NCBI RefSeq assembly: GCF_964355755.1
Contig: NC_092672.1
Coordinates: forward strand, 34,220,501 to 34,284,500
Direction of reading: 5' to 3'
DNA length: 64,000 nucleotides
Source of the DNA: Antedon mediterranea
Taxonomy: Eukaryota; Echinodermata; Crinoidea; Comatulida; Antedonidae
The stretch's first letter is position 1, and each line of letters starts with the position of its first letter. Made by a program: the position numbers and the translations under genes. Below are positions 1-12,033 of this stretch, in pieces. Below the pieces are notes generated by a model that saw only the letters and a program-made list of their open reading frames with translations, was not told the origin of the DNA and did no database searches.

Positions 1-507
1 TGCAACATTTTCAGTAATGAAAAATATATTTTATATGAATGTTTATACGAATTTCAGATGCATTATAGCCACAGAATTGCATGGTGAAAATCAAAACAAT
101 TCCAATGTTGATCATTTTAAATGTACACTTATATGTGAGTGAATAAAAAAATGGTAGAAAAAGACTAGTATATAGTATGTTTGGTTGAGGTGGTTTGATT
201 TGTTATCTGGTGTCTTGCAAAAACTACTTTAACAAAAACAAAAGATACATAAACATTATTTTAAAAGCCTCTACTGCAAATTTTATTTTTATTTACACAT
301 TAAAAGAAAATGTCAGCAACATACATGTCCAAAAATAATTATACTTTAATCTGATTTGATTCATTAGCAAACCAGCAGCAAATAACATGAAAAAAACATT
401 AATGTTTGAATCATGTTTAGAGATCAACTCTATAAAAGGTGGTTTACATATATAATTTAATATTTACAATATATAAATACTGATATTGTATTTTTTTAAT
501 ATATATT

Positions 508-705
508 TTAAAGATATATTGTCCCCCTAAAAAATTGTTTTTCACATTTTTGTTGGACATGCCATTATATTGTCACAATGTTATTCATTTTACCAAAAAT
601 TGGATGCATTTTTCCCTATGAAATTAAAGCTGCAAAATGGACTATTCAAAGTCTGATTTTATTAATCTTCATTTTTCATGATTTTGGGGGACAATACATC
701 TTTAA
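508..705. mobile_element. MITE family B, full copy
   Basis: A 198-bp element with inverted ends AGATATATTGTCCCCC and GGGGGACAATACATCT, both flanked by TTAA. Other copies of the family are at 3635-3816, 5839-6130 and 22454-22735. It has no coding capacity, so it is a non-autonomous DNA transposon. TTAA flanks suggest a piggyBac-type origin (inference). Confidence 0.8.
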
Positions 706-1233
706 GATTTCACAATTATATAACATCAACACTGCATTTTATAACAAGACCAGGTAGATTTAGTACATTGCACATTTTACCAAGTGAATTGTTTTAGGCA
801 GGGCCACAAAAAATTTTTTTTTTAAATCAAGTGTATCAATCTATAAAATAACTTATTTGCAAATGCACCTTTTCCATTCTATAGGAAAAGTATTGTATAC
901 AGGGTTTCGTTTGGTTATACAAGTAACCCCTAAAGGCTAATTTACACAGGCGAGTGGTAATAAAAATGTAGAACCTATGTTATTTCTTATGACCATTTAC
1001 ACAAAGTGTGGAGCGGACAGGAGGTTTTCGCTCAGGAAAGATGATACAGATTCTATGTGGGACAACTACAAGGTTTTCCACTTATCACTTGTTCCTGTCA
1101 ATTAGCCTGTAGTGAGGATTGTAAATTTGGAGCTTCTTTTTCTTACAAAGGGGGCATGATGCTAAGATGAGCTAAGTCAGTTAAGCCTATTTACCATCAC
1201 TTTCACTGCATGTCTCTAGTGCAAAAAGGTTTT

Positions 1234-1324
1234 ACCCCCTGGCTATTACCCCCTGGCTACAACCCCCTGGCTACATCCCCCTGGCTACATCCCCCTGGCT
1301 ACATCCCCCTGGCTACATCCCCCT
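1234..1324. repeat. 14-bp tandem repeat
   Basis: About six to seven tandem copies of a unit close to CCCCCTGGCTACAT. The first two units differ in the last bases (ATTA, ACAA) and the rest are nearly identical, which indicates recent expansion by slippage or unequal exchange. Confidence 0.9.
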
Positions 1325-2135
1325 TCATTTAGCATTGTATGTTTACAAAGTTTATTTATATACTGTAAGCTTATGTATACTACAGCTTCTGAACATTACT
1401 TTATTATAAAAAATGTATTTACGCTTAGTGATGTAACACGCAACACAAGCGTATTTAATTTTCTCTAGTGTGCAACATTCAATTGACATACAATGAGTTT
1501 TATTGTATTTAAAATTCATATAATTGTCTTGCATACAATTGTACTATTGCACCTGAGAAAGTTTAAACATTTATCAGCATTACAAAATTTCTTACATTAA
1601 ATTACAACATTTTCAAAAACTTGACCGTCACATACAAACTTATCGTATTTTGATTGTAAATAAAAAATGATAACAATAATTATAAAAGTTAGTTAAAACT
1701 ACATTCTGGTTAAAAATTTTAAATAAATGTTTGATTAAAAATCATTGTAAAAATAATCTACCTCAATATGAACTTATGCATCAATATTTTACTGTTAAAA
1801 TATTTTCAAATGCAAAATTTTAAAGAAATAAGTTCATCTTTACTTTATTTTCTGTTGGAAACACATGGTGTACCACAAACCTGACTTTACTATTAAAGTC
1901 AGGTCAAAGTTCAAAGTCCCAACCAATCTATAAGCTTACGTGCCAAGTATCCTAGCATTTCATGAACACATAGTGCCTTGTTCTGGCATCTATATGATAA
2001 CTCTATAACCATCATAACTTACTTTCATGTGCATTGCTTTTTCACATACTATATTGCATATAACACAATGTGTGTTCTTCCAATACACTATCTGTGATAT
2101 GTGTAACATTGTAAGAACCAAGGTGCTCGCTCATA

Positions 2136-5100
2136 TTATTTGTACTCCGACATTTCCATATCTGTTGAGTTAGGTGTTAACTGCAAAAGAAGATAATTAA
2201 ATTTATTCAGTGAGTTATCACACTGATGATGTAGGTACAATGACACTCCATAAATGTTGGTATAGCGCACTCTGTTGATGCAGGAAGTACAGCAGACTTT
2301 CTGTGACTAAACATTAAATTGTACGATAATAAGAGGTTTTTTTTGCATTAAATTAAAAATGACTTCATACAGTGGCGCAGGTAGTATAAGATTCATCATC
2401 ATCATCTTAAATGCTAGTTGTTGTTAGACATTGCGCGTCTCACTTGTGTTCACCATTCTGTACGTTTTTTAGTAATGTGTGTAAAAGTCCGCATGTTTCC
2501 TTTTTGAGTATAAGCATAGAGGTATAAAATAAGCCGCCTCTATATGGTATATGTGTGATTTGAAGTTAAATCCCCATATTTTACTAATAATTATCTAAGC
2601 TATTAAAGAAATGAAATAAATGAAGTACTCACCTTAAAAGGGGCACTGACTCCAAGCGTACAGTCCATAACGCTACTATAGTAACACAAAATAAATTTAT
2701 CATAAATACAATCGTCTGGTAAATATTCTGACTGAATTGTAACTTGGTGTTTGCATGTTTGCTTCGATAAAGATTTCATATCTGCCCACACATAGGTGAC
2801 ATAGTCACGTTCAATGTTGCTAAATTCATACTGTTGAGAAAAATAAAAATTAAGAAATACATTATTATGTCAAAACCTTTGGTACACACATTTTTGGAGA
2901 ATAACATAGATTGCATTGTTCTATATTAATAATTTAGTTTATTGAGAGTTATTATTCTTTAGGCTTTGTAGGTAGGGCTACTGTATAAGCTTTATTTCAT
3001 CAAAGTAGTCAGTTTTAGTGTTAAGCTCTGTCTACACTATCACACTTTATGTGACAACAAAATGTGATGTGCCCATATGGACATGATGATGTCATATCAC
3101 TACCATTTTTAAGCATATCACTACTATATTTCAGCACATCACACTTTTTTTGTCAAACTAGTTTGATAGTGTAGATAGAGCTTTATACATAGCAGGAAGG
3201 ACATATGGAAGACAAGCTGGCCTGCTAAGTAGCATCTTATCCATTTTATTTACCTTGTAAAGTCCTATCCAATCCCAGCTACTTGTCTTTGTATCCCTAG
3301 CAATTGTGTAAGTGCATACAGCATCACGTCCACTGGACCATGACTTCACAGGTGAGAACCTCACAAGAGGTGTGGCACCATCAATAGGGAGCTAGCAAGC
3401 AAACAAAACAAACAAATATTCAGAATTGTCAGAGATTCAGAATGCATGCAAGAATAGAGAAGAATTTTAAAGCACTCTCGCAGTGTGTTGGATGTTGGAC
3501 TATTGATTGTTAGATCGCGAGTTTGAATCCAAAGCTCGTTGCATTGCTTGTATCCTTAGGCAAGATACTTTACCTACGTTTGCCGCTCTCCACCCAGGTG
3601 TACATATGCATATGCACTTCCGGGAAAAAAACGAAAAAAATAATGTTTTCTCATATAAAATGACAAAATAAAATTCAACCATCAACTATTTTTTGCTGTA
3701 AATATTACAGTTTTTTCAGGTAAATAGTGGATAACTAATTATGTGACGTTAAAATGGCATATTCAACAACAAAAAATAAAAAAAATAATTTTTCCAGGTG
3801 GACAATACATCTTTAAGTAAATACCTTGAGTTGAAAGTAAGCAGTAACAGGTCTATGATCACTATGGTCCATGTCAGGTTGTGAATGGTACTCCAACTGT
3901 TTCAAGAGTGGTTCCACACTCCCTGAATACTCCTTCCATAATATACGATCTGTCCAAGCTGGAACTCTTTGCTTTGGACTGAAAGAAACAAACACAAATT
4001 TATTCTATTAAGGGACGGCTTCTTGACACAAAAAAGGTGTCTCCTTAATGGATGTTCCCTGGGTTGGTCATAGTTAAAACATTATGTATAACTCTATGTG
4101 ACAACAAAATGTGATATGGCCATATATGGACATGATGTCATATTTGGGCCCATCACTTTTTTTTTGTCAAACAAGTTTGATAGTGTAGACAGCGCTGTAG
4201 TCTGTTTCAAAGGTACAGTAAAAGGGATGTTCCCTGAAAAGGGGTTGACTGTTACTGCCCCTCATTCTTCATGAGAAAGTGTCCACTACATTAGTGTTTT
4301 TATATCTTTAAGAGCCTATATTAAAAGGTTACACACAATCTGGCCATAAGTTGTAATGTTACTATATTTTTAAAAATAAAAGTATTTATTACTTAATATG
4401 GGTGTTAAAGAGGGGCTCTACTAAATAATATTATTATTAATAATACTATCATTTCTATGTTGTTTTCTGGATAGCAATGATTCTGTCTGAAAAGGAATGA
4501 CTCATAACAAACACTTTAATAATTCAAGAATATCATTCAAATTATATGACATCTCATTATCATGAGCGTCCACATAGAATTCAATTATGATCAAATTACA
4601 ATACAAAATTCATGAATATGAATTCTAAGATCAGAACATTAAAAGCCATATTTGTAATTGTACAGTATAGTTAATATTAAAATTGGTCATAATGTTTATC
4701 ATAAAATACGTACACATCTGAGTCATTAGGGAGCTTTCGCGTTGCACTGACCGATGACCTACGCATTGATGTGTCATCAGGCATCACCTTGATCTAGAAA
4801 GCACCAAAACTGTGTTGAGAAATAGAGCGAGGAAGCATGTCCTTCACTGCATATGCGCAATGAATTAACATAGAAAGTTTCTAGGTCTCAAAAATCAAAT
4901 GCTCCCTATTATGTTGTGTTGCATAACAAAAATTAAAAGAACCTTACCTAGTGTCATAATTAGAGGTGCCTGGGTCAAATTTATAAGTTGGTGGAAAACT
5001 AATCTCTCCTTCCTTGAATCCTATAATCTCCTCTTCTTCGTTTAGTGTTATCTTCAGTTGATCTTTCTCTTTTAATGGTTCTAATTTATCTTGGTTTAGA

Positions 5101-8100
5101 TTAACTAAGGCTTCTTCGCGACTTGTTCCTTCAAGGCGGAAATTTAGATCACCTAATACGAACACAAAACTGTTCAAACAGGAAGATAAATATTTAGGTT
5201 TATATAAACAATTTCATACAAGTTTCATAGTCCTCCACCAATCAGAATTAAGTTTTATAGTCCTGTGGCTGTCTCCACCAATCAGAATTAAGTTTCATAG
5301 TCCCGTGGCTGTCTCCATCAATCAGAATTAAGTCAGATATTTCCCTTAACTGTTAAGTATTCTACTTAACTAAATAAATATTTAAGTATTTCCCTTAAAT
5401 TGTATTCACTTAGATAGGAGAATTTTGTTTTATTTCAAGCCTACAGTAAGTGTGAATGGTGAATACTGCGACTGGTACAGTATATAAGTATTACATGCTA
5501 GTTTTGGTTATGTTTTTATGAATATTAAGAGCCTTATATGGTAAAGAGCTCCTCATAAATATTCAGATTATTTATTTACCTTTGTCTGTTAAAATGTGTT
5601 TCTTTCCTAATATGGTCAAATTGTATCTAATTTCTATATTATTTTCATATTTATATTCTCTAATAAATTATTTATGAATAGAAATTAAGAAAAATTATTG
5701 ATTTGTTTTAAAGCTTTTGACACCCAATCAACAGTATTACAAGAGCAAAGCGATTGACAATCAATAAACAACACTTTTGATGTGAAATGATACTACTGTA
5801 CTAACTTTTGATGATAACAAATTATGTTAAAAATACTATTAAATATGTATTGTCCTCCAAAAACATGGAAAATAAGATTGATAACATCAGACTTTAAATA
5901 GTCCATTTTGCAGTTTTAATCAAGTTAATCACTTTCGTATTAAAAAAAAACGAACAAAAATAATGTTTTATAAATAAATAATAATAATGGCTGGCAGTCA
6001 ATTTAAGTTTTTTTTAAGGTATTTTTTGTTTTTGATGGTAAAAGTGAATAACTATTATGCAACATTAAAATAGCATATTCAACAAAAAATATTAAACAAA
6101 TATTTTTTCAGGGGGACAATACATCTTTAATCAACCATAATCATTACTTTTAAGCAACATCCAAGGACATATAAACAGACAACACTTATGTAATATTTAA
6201 CAGCGGCTTAATTTGAATAAACCTAATTGACCCAATTTCTTAGATTATCTTATTCTGTAATCTGTGATTCAAAATACAACCTGTCATGCCAAGAAGCTGG
6301 TTATTTGTGTGCGAATTTGTACCATCCATAAATAATGAATGATAGATTCACAAGGTGTACTAAGCATTTGTATAACGGCATCCAATTGGCGACATCATAA
6401 AAAATACCATTAGTTTTCTAAATGGCTTGGCTTAACATTAGATCAGCTGAATAGCACACATACATTTGTAATTACAACGTGCTAATGCAGTACAAAGTCC
6501 ACTTAGATTTGTCATTGCTATGACGACACAACAAAATATGTAAAAACTATTGATTCCCGACAAAATAATATTTGTATATTTAGTAAAAATATAAATTCAA
6601 ATACAAAGGCAAAGCACTGAAATAATGACAATGCTGTGGGTATCAGTGGCTGGATCTCAATGGAGATACAAAAAAAATACTGACAATGCTGTGGGTATCA
6701 GTGGCTGGATCTCAATGGAGATACAAAATAAAATAATGACAATGCTGTTGGTATCAGTGGCTGGATCTCAATGGAGATACAAAATAAAATAATGACAATG
6801 CTGTTGGTATCTGTGGCTGGATCTCAATTGAGATACAAAATAAAATAATGCCAATGCCGTTAGTATCAGTGGCTGGATCTCAATGGAGATACAAAAAAAA
6901 ATAATGACAATGCTGTGGGTATCAGTGGCTGGATCTCAATGGAGATACAAAATAAAATAATGACAATGCTGTGGGTATCAGTGGCTGGATCTCAATGGAG
7001 ATACAAAATAAAATAATGACAATGCTGTGGGTATCAGTGGCTGGATCTCAATGCAGATACAAAATAAAATAATGACAATGCTGTGGGTATCAGTGGCTAG
7101 ATCTCAATGCAGATAAAAAAATTAAATTAAAACAATAAAGTAAAACAGCCAGAAAAGTTAGCAGAGCTTTTGGGCAACACTAGCCCTTCATCAGTGCAAG
7201 TGAGAGTACTTGGACAAAGTAGATATATAAAACAGACAAGCACTGCCTGAGTGGAATAAAAGAAATAAAAACAAAGGGAGGCGCAGGCTGGACAAATATA
7301 GATATATTCAACACTAATATTTGCCAATCTTTAAAAAGAATTTTTATATTGTTATTTTATTATAATAAAGAACAAATAAAGCATTTTCAGTATTCAGTAT
7401 TCATACCTGTGGTCTAGTATATTCAAGTTGTTACCAAGACTAAAATTCTGATCTTCAAATATCTGTGTAATTTCTTTGCGTCTTTTATCCCATTGGTCAG
7501 CATGAGGTGTCAGGTGCCAGTTGGATATACAGACACTACGCCCGTAACAATCCATGCGTATCGTTACGCTTCCTTTATTACCCTACAATATAAAAAACAC
7601 AAATAGAAATAATTTCTACTTTTCAAATACTGTATATCTTGCTCTTCGAGGAGAATAGGGCATTTATCGGTTTATCCAGGTAAGCTACGCACGAAATACT
7701 GAAGACAATACATTTTCTCTTTATATATCATATGTATTATAGGGTTCCTCATGAGATAAGCTTACTAACCACCTGTTTATATTTAAAACTATTGATAAAA
7801 TGTCCTCGTATTATAGACGAAAACATTTATTTTTATCTAAAAATAGAATATGGTGCAATTTTTCACCCATAAACCTGCTATGCCCGTCCTTGTGACCGTT
7901 GTCATTATATTGTGAAAAAATGGAACGTGATGTAGTTTAGTATAAACAACAATAAGTAATCCTTGCAGACGAGCAGACTTCACCTGAAAGAAAAAAACAA
8001 AAAATAACATAGTTAAATTACTATGTGTAATATCTACTGACTATATTTACTGTACCATTTATGGAGAGGGGTGTTCAATGAATGTTCTACTTTTCGAGTA

Positions 8101-8804
8101 TATCTTGCTCATCAAGGAGAATAGGACTTTTATCGGTTTATCCAGGTAAGCTAGGCACAAAATAGACAATACATTTTCTTTTCATGTATCATATGTATTG
8201 TAGGGTCCCTCATGAGACAAGCTTTTGCTGTTAATGTGGGTCCCATAACTGAATAAATGTGGAATAAATGAATGAAATGAATAACAACATCTCATGAGAC
8301 TGAGTGATCAAATATAGTAATTTGCCATATATTTTCCACACTCACTCACTCACACAGTCAAAGACCTCACTACCATCTCTGTCTGCTATTCAAATTCTTT
8401 ATATTCTTTACAACTCACTTGCATAAGGTGTCTAGATTTCATCACTGCGTCCATTGCTTCTGTCCAGGGGTCATCGACAAATACCGCTTGGACAATCTCA
8501 TGCGGCTTTGAGCTGACCTCTTGGAGACCAATAACACAGATATCTGGATCAAAACTTAGTAGCCGCTCCAGCAACTGTTGTAACTGCTTAGGCGGGTCAA
8601 GGGTCGCGACATTCCACGTACAGACACTAATGCTGTAACATGAATTCACACTTCAATTAAAAATAAATTTTGAGACAAATATATAGTGTCTTATTAGTCC
8701 AGTTCAATCTGTAGTACTACAGTAGTAGTAATGAATATTATGACTGAGAAAAGTTAAGAATTATAAAAAATCATCATTAACACTTACCCTATTGTATCTG
8801 CCAT
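2136..8804 (-). CDS. INPP5K: inositol polyphosphate 5-phosphatase K-like (SKIP), complete, 9 exons
   Basis: Phosphoinositide 5-phosphatase that hydrolyses the 5-phosphate of PtdIns(4,5)P2 and PtdIns(3,4,5)P3; in vertebrates it acts at the ER and ruffles. Exons in coding order: 8804-8788, 8632-8419, 7983-7867, 7582-7407, 5169-4948, 3978-3825, 3391-3254, 2830-2633 and 2180-2136. All phases join and give 426 aa (human about 448). The catalytic domain is about residues 5-300, with TWNV, GLQEV, VLGDLNFR (179-186), PAWTDRIL (255-262) and HSDHRPV (288-293 region). A C-terminal SKICH domain (about 301-410) has WDWIGLYK and ILCYYS. The start ATG sits in a 17-nt coding exon. The domain order (5-phosphatase then SKICH, no long proline-rich N terminus) fits INPP5K better than INPP5J. 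The usual NCHL/NSHL reads NWHL. A possible extra exon lies at 4714-4793. Confidence 0.95.
3021..3185. mobile_element. MITE family A copy (INPP5K intron)
   Basis: Hairpin-forming element with left end TTAAGCTCTGTCTACAC and right end GTGTAGATAGAGCTTTA. The interior holds the self-complementary GTGATGTGCCC and GGGCACATCAC-like arms of this family. It lies between the two SKICH exons of INPP5K. Confidence 0.9.
3466..3625 (+). mobile_element. tRNA-derived SINE, degraded
   Basis: A B-box-like GAGTTTGAATCC is followed by a body reading TTAGGCAAGATACTTTACC and CTCCACCCAGGTGTA, typical of tRNA-derived SINEs. The tRNA-like head is degenerate. It lies in an INPP5K intron directly before a truncated family B MITE. 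Confidence 0.6.
3635..3816. mobile_element. MITE family B copy, one end missing
   Basis: The right end GGTGGACAATACATCT plus TTAA is present, with the internal word ATGGCATATTCAACAACAAA shared with the copies at 5839-6130 and 22454-22735. The left end is lost at the junction with the preceding SINE. Confidence 0.7.
4091..4198. mobile_element. MITE family A copy, left end truncated
   Basis: It begins inside the left arm (CTCTATGTGACAACAAAATG) and ends at GTTTGATAGTGTAGACAGCG. Internal ATATGGACATGATGTCATA identifies the family. Confidence 0.8.
4714..4793 (-). other. INPP5K: candidate cassette or poison exon of INPP5K
   Basis: On the minus strand, 4793-4714 is bounded by an acceptor (TTTCTAG) and a donor (GATGT then GTACGT). 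In one frame it reads like coding sequence (MPDDTSMRRSSVSATRKLP). Joined to the upstream exon, which ends in phase 2, the 80-nt form meets a TGA after three codons. A shorter form using the internal acceptor at 4758 is 45 nt and would insert about 15 Ser/Arg-rich residues in frame. The flanking exons also join correctly without it, and the family has no insert here, so its use is unproven. Confidence 0.3.
5839..6130. mobile_element. MITE family B, longer copy
   Basis: 292 bp with TTAA at both ends. The left end is ATATGTATTGTCCTCC and the right end GGGGGACAATACATCT. The interior is longer than in the copy at 508-705 and shares ATCAGACTTTAAA and CCATTTTGCAGTTTTA with the copy at 22454. Confidence 0.8.
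6625..7118. repeat. 56-bp minisatellite, about 9 units (INPP5K intron)
   Basis: Unit starts TGACAATGCTGTGGGTATCA at 6625, 6681, 6737, 6793, 6849, 6905, 6961, 7017 and 7073, an exact 56-bp period. Each unit contains GGCTGGATCTCAATGGAGAT. Units differ by single substitutions. There are no unique spacers. Confidence 0.95.
7620..7790 (+). repeat. dispersed retro-element tail, copy 1
   Basis: Shares TATCTTGCTC, GGAGAATAGG, TTTATCGGTTTATCCAGGTA and CCTCATGAGA with 8085-8285. Reverse-strand copies of the core are at 26045-26120 and 29415-29520. Probably a SINE or the 3' end of a LINE; the family is not identified. Confidence 0.6.
8085..8285 (+). repeat. dispersed retro-element tail, copy 2
   Basis: Second copy of the repeat at 7620-7790, 465 bp downstream. 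It ends in a run of AATAAATG/AATGAATG units, which resembles the simple-repeat tail of a retroposed element. Confidence 0.6.
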
Positions 8805-11490
8805 TTTAAAATTAAGAGATCCTATTTGTTGTAACAAAGAACCTATTATCATAAAGGAAATAAATTATCAATATAATTATGAATTTACAAAATGATAATG
8901 ACTATGTTTTGCACACAACATAAATTTGGTAATTTAATATTTATTTCCTTGCCTGGTTGTAACAATTTGAAAACAAGCAAAGTACATTTCGATTTTATTT
9001 ATTAAATCCATAAGATAAAAAAAAAGTTTTAAAATTCTTGGAAGCAGGTATACTGTAGGAAGTTTGTGAGCCATGACTAAGACATTTAGGATTAAAACTA
9101 ACCATGATTTAAACAAACCATGATTTAAACAAATATTATTCTCATACTTCAAACATCTGCCAAAATTGAGAATAAGTATATATTATCTTTGAATAATCTA
9201 TACAAATTATGATATATAATATATGAATAATAAATGGATTTAAGATGTCAAAATAGAGAGTGTGATAAATGCACATTTTTATTTGAAAACTAGTTTAGTT
9301 CAAACGTTGGATTTAAATAACATCTTTTGTCAATCTTTAGAAATCTTTTTTTTTTATTTAATTTTAAAATAAATTAAATAGTTTCCTAGATAGTTTCCTC
9401 AATCCTTTATCAAATTACAATACATGTTTATTTACAAAAGATTATTTGAAAACGTTACTGTAATTTTCAAATTAAATTTTACATAGTTTCCTTATTCTAT
9501 CAAATTACTGTACTTCAATTTCTTAAAGCTCTGTCTACACTGTCAAACTAGTTTGACAAAAAAGTGTGATGTTCCCAAATATGGTAGTGATATGCTTAAA
9601 TATGGTAGTGATATATGACATCATCATGTCCATATATGGGCAAATCACATGTTTTTGTCACATAAGGTTTGATAGTTTAGATATAGCTCTAGTCTTAATA
9701 CAAAAACAGTGGTTTTAATTCAATTTTTAAGTACTGTTTTAAAAATGTTCACTATATCTTATTATTGTATGTATTCCACCAATTAAAATTATTATAGATA
9801 TTTTATCTTATTTGAGTTCATCCCACTTTTATTCCCATACATATGTTCCTATCTCTTTACATATTTTTCTATAAACATTTCCATTTCAACACACTATACA
9901 TAATTTTAAATGAAATTATTATATTAACATTGAACATACTGTAGAGAAATTTGTCTCCATGTGTTTTGAATTGTTTATTGTTAATCAAATTGATTTTTCT
10001 TATCTGCTTATTAGAATGCCTAACACTAGCCACATAAAAATATAATAGCCTAAATTCTATTCAATTTCTCTTATGCACAAAACTAGCAAAACGCACAAAC
10101 ACCCATCCATCGCACCTGGAAAGATACCTCAATAATTCCACAATGAAATAATATTCTCCTATACTAGGCCTACTGTATGTGTGGGTAAGATAGACATTTT
10201 AGCACAGTTTTCAGCATACAACATAATTTTTTATTCAAATTTTGCAAAAATTCTTTGAGTGGGATAAAATAACAGGACCATATGTAAACAGGTGTAATAT
10301 CTATACCTGATGTGTTTTATCCTGTATAATAAATATGTTTTAAATTTTTTTAAATAAAAAAATAAACCAACATACAAAATCCTATATAATTTTTAAAAGC
10401 ACAGTTTTTCAGCATACAACCTTATATACAACATAACTTTGTTATTAAAATTTTGCAAAATTTCTTCAATGAATGATATAATAAACAATTTTATGCACAA
10501 AAATGAGCCAAACAAAACTGACTTTGGCACTGTAAGATCAATGTAACCAATGAAGGATAATAAATCATTAACACTGAAAATAGCAATGAAGTATATAATC
10601 CAAGTTATTAGGAGCCAGTATGATCAATATGTATACAATTTGCAAATTGGTTAGCTGAAGCTGAACACTCCTGCGACGTGCATCAAGGGAAAGAAGTAAG
10701 GTCTCGCAATTACTATTTTAAATTTGAATTTAATGCAGAGAAAACAACATATAAATATGTCAGTTAATCAGCTGAAATGTAGCATAGAATTTTTCAAAAA
10801 TTTACCAAAAATGTTGACTATTCAAAATCAAACGCAGAAAATGACACAGAAATATTTTAGTTCGTTGCATTGATTAATATACTGTACTGTATGACTTGTG
10901 TGCTTTATATTTTTCCCATATACATAAAGCAATTGCATATTTGTCAATTGTATGTGAATTGTGAGAAAACTCAGAATGGCATTCAAATAATGAATTTAAA
11001 TGAACAAATAAAAGGCCACGAACATTTTGGGTGTGCGAAAATAACGGCAACTAAAATTAAAAGAATTAATTTGTATGCAACATGTATGTAATACTTTATT
11101 TCAAACAATTTAACTGCAAAAATATAATACTAATGCATTTACAGTAGAGCTGTGAAAATAACATTACATTATTAATTATCTATCAAAGTTATTGCAAATG
11201 CAGAAGAATGATACTGTAGCTTAAAATCCAACATAAATCAATGAGGAAGAAGATGTTAATAGCATAGTCCTTGAAATGAGAATCCAAAAAATTAATTCTC
11301 AGTTTACAGTCATGTAAAATATTGGCGACTAATTTATTAATATTCCAATTTTCCGTAAAATGAATTATTCATAAATGTCACCATAAAAAAAAAGTGATAT
11401 GATACAGGATTAATTTTTTTAGTTAAATTAGTATATACAGTATTAGTTTATTTACTAGCCGGTATACCATGTGCTAGTAGCCTAAATCAA
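8805..11490. other. INPP5K upstream region, no gene seen
   Basis: AT-rich sequence with no credible coding exon on either strand. An acceptor-like TTTATGATAATAG on the minus strand near 8843 could receive a 5' UTR exon from 13.4 kb. Apart from the family A element at 9523-9692, I see only simple AT-rich sequence. Confidence 0.5.
9523..9692. mobile_element. MITE family A copy
   Basis: Left end TTAAAGCTCTGTCTACACTG. The interior has two tandem ATATGGTAGTGATATG units, then CATCATCATGTCCATATATG. The right end is mutated to TAGATATAGCTCTAG. It lies just upstream of the INPP5K first coding exon. Confidence 0.9.
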
Positions 11491-11499
11491 AATTACAAG

Positions 11500-11709
11500 A
11501 TGACAGAAGTAAAAGTAAAACGACCCGTAGGAAGACCAAGAAATAACTGGATGAATCAAATAAAGAAAGACTTACAAGGACTAGTAGACACTAACACAAT
11601 AACAAACCATCCTGCCATAAACAGAAAAAAATGGAAACAAATTGTGGAAAACGTTAGCAACAAGATGACAGAAAAACAGACTACACTACACTATAAAAGC
11701 TGGTTGTAA
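11500..11709 (+). pseudogene. LINE ORF2 C-terminal remnant
   Basis: An open stretch of 69 codons containing KRPVGRPRNNWMNQIKKDL, the 'GRPR..W...I..D' tail common at the C terminus of invertebrate non-LTR retrotransposon polyproteins. No reverse transcriptase domain is seen upstream, so this is a short dead fragment. Confidence 0.6.
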
Positions 11710-11734
11710 TATAGAAATGATGGTCGGCCTTTCT

Positions 11735-11927
11735 TTAAGCTCTGTCTAATAGTGTAGACAGAGCTTAATAAAGAAAGTATTAAACTAGTTTGACAAAAAA
11801 AGTGTGATGTGCCCAAATATGGTAGTGATATACCTAAATATGGTAGTGGTATGACATCATCATGTCCATATATGGGCACATCACATGTTTTTGTCACATA
11901 AGTTTGATAGTGTAGACAGAGCTTTAC
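11735..11927. mobile_element. MITE family A: 34-bp terminal-only element joined to a fuller copy
   Basis: 11735-11768 is a 34-bp near-perfect palindrome made only of the two element ends, with TTAA on both sides. It is followed by a second copy (11769-11927) that lacks its own left end but keeps the interior and the right end GTTTGATAGTGTAGACAGAG. Confidence 0.85.
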
Positions 11928-12033
11928 ACATATTTTCTATTCTTCCAGATATTTTTTCTTAGCCACTATACTACTGTACACTGCTGACATACTGGAAAGA
12001 GCCCAGAATACTATTTATTAACATGCAGTTGTA

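Larger units (their letters stand above)
1..2135. other. 3' flank of INPP5K, no coding sequence
   Basis: AT-rich sequence downstream of the minus-strand INPP5K stop codon. It contains one short inverted-repeat element and a 14-bp tandem array, listed separately. A candidate minus-strand poly(A) signal (TTTATT on the plus strand) lies at 1844-1849, about 290 nt past the stop, so the 3' UTR probably occupies roughly 1830-2135. Short open frames here have no recognisable similarity and look like chance. Confidence 0.6.

Noticed and set aside
6625-7118. CRISPR-like regular array
   Set aside because: The 56-bp units are contiguous and repeat over their full length. There are no unique spacers, and the genome is eukaryotic with introns.
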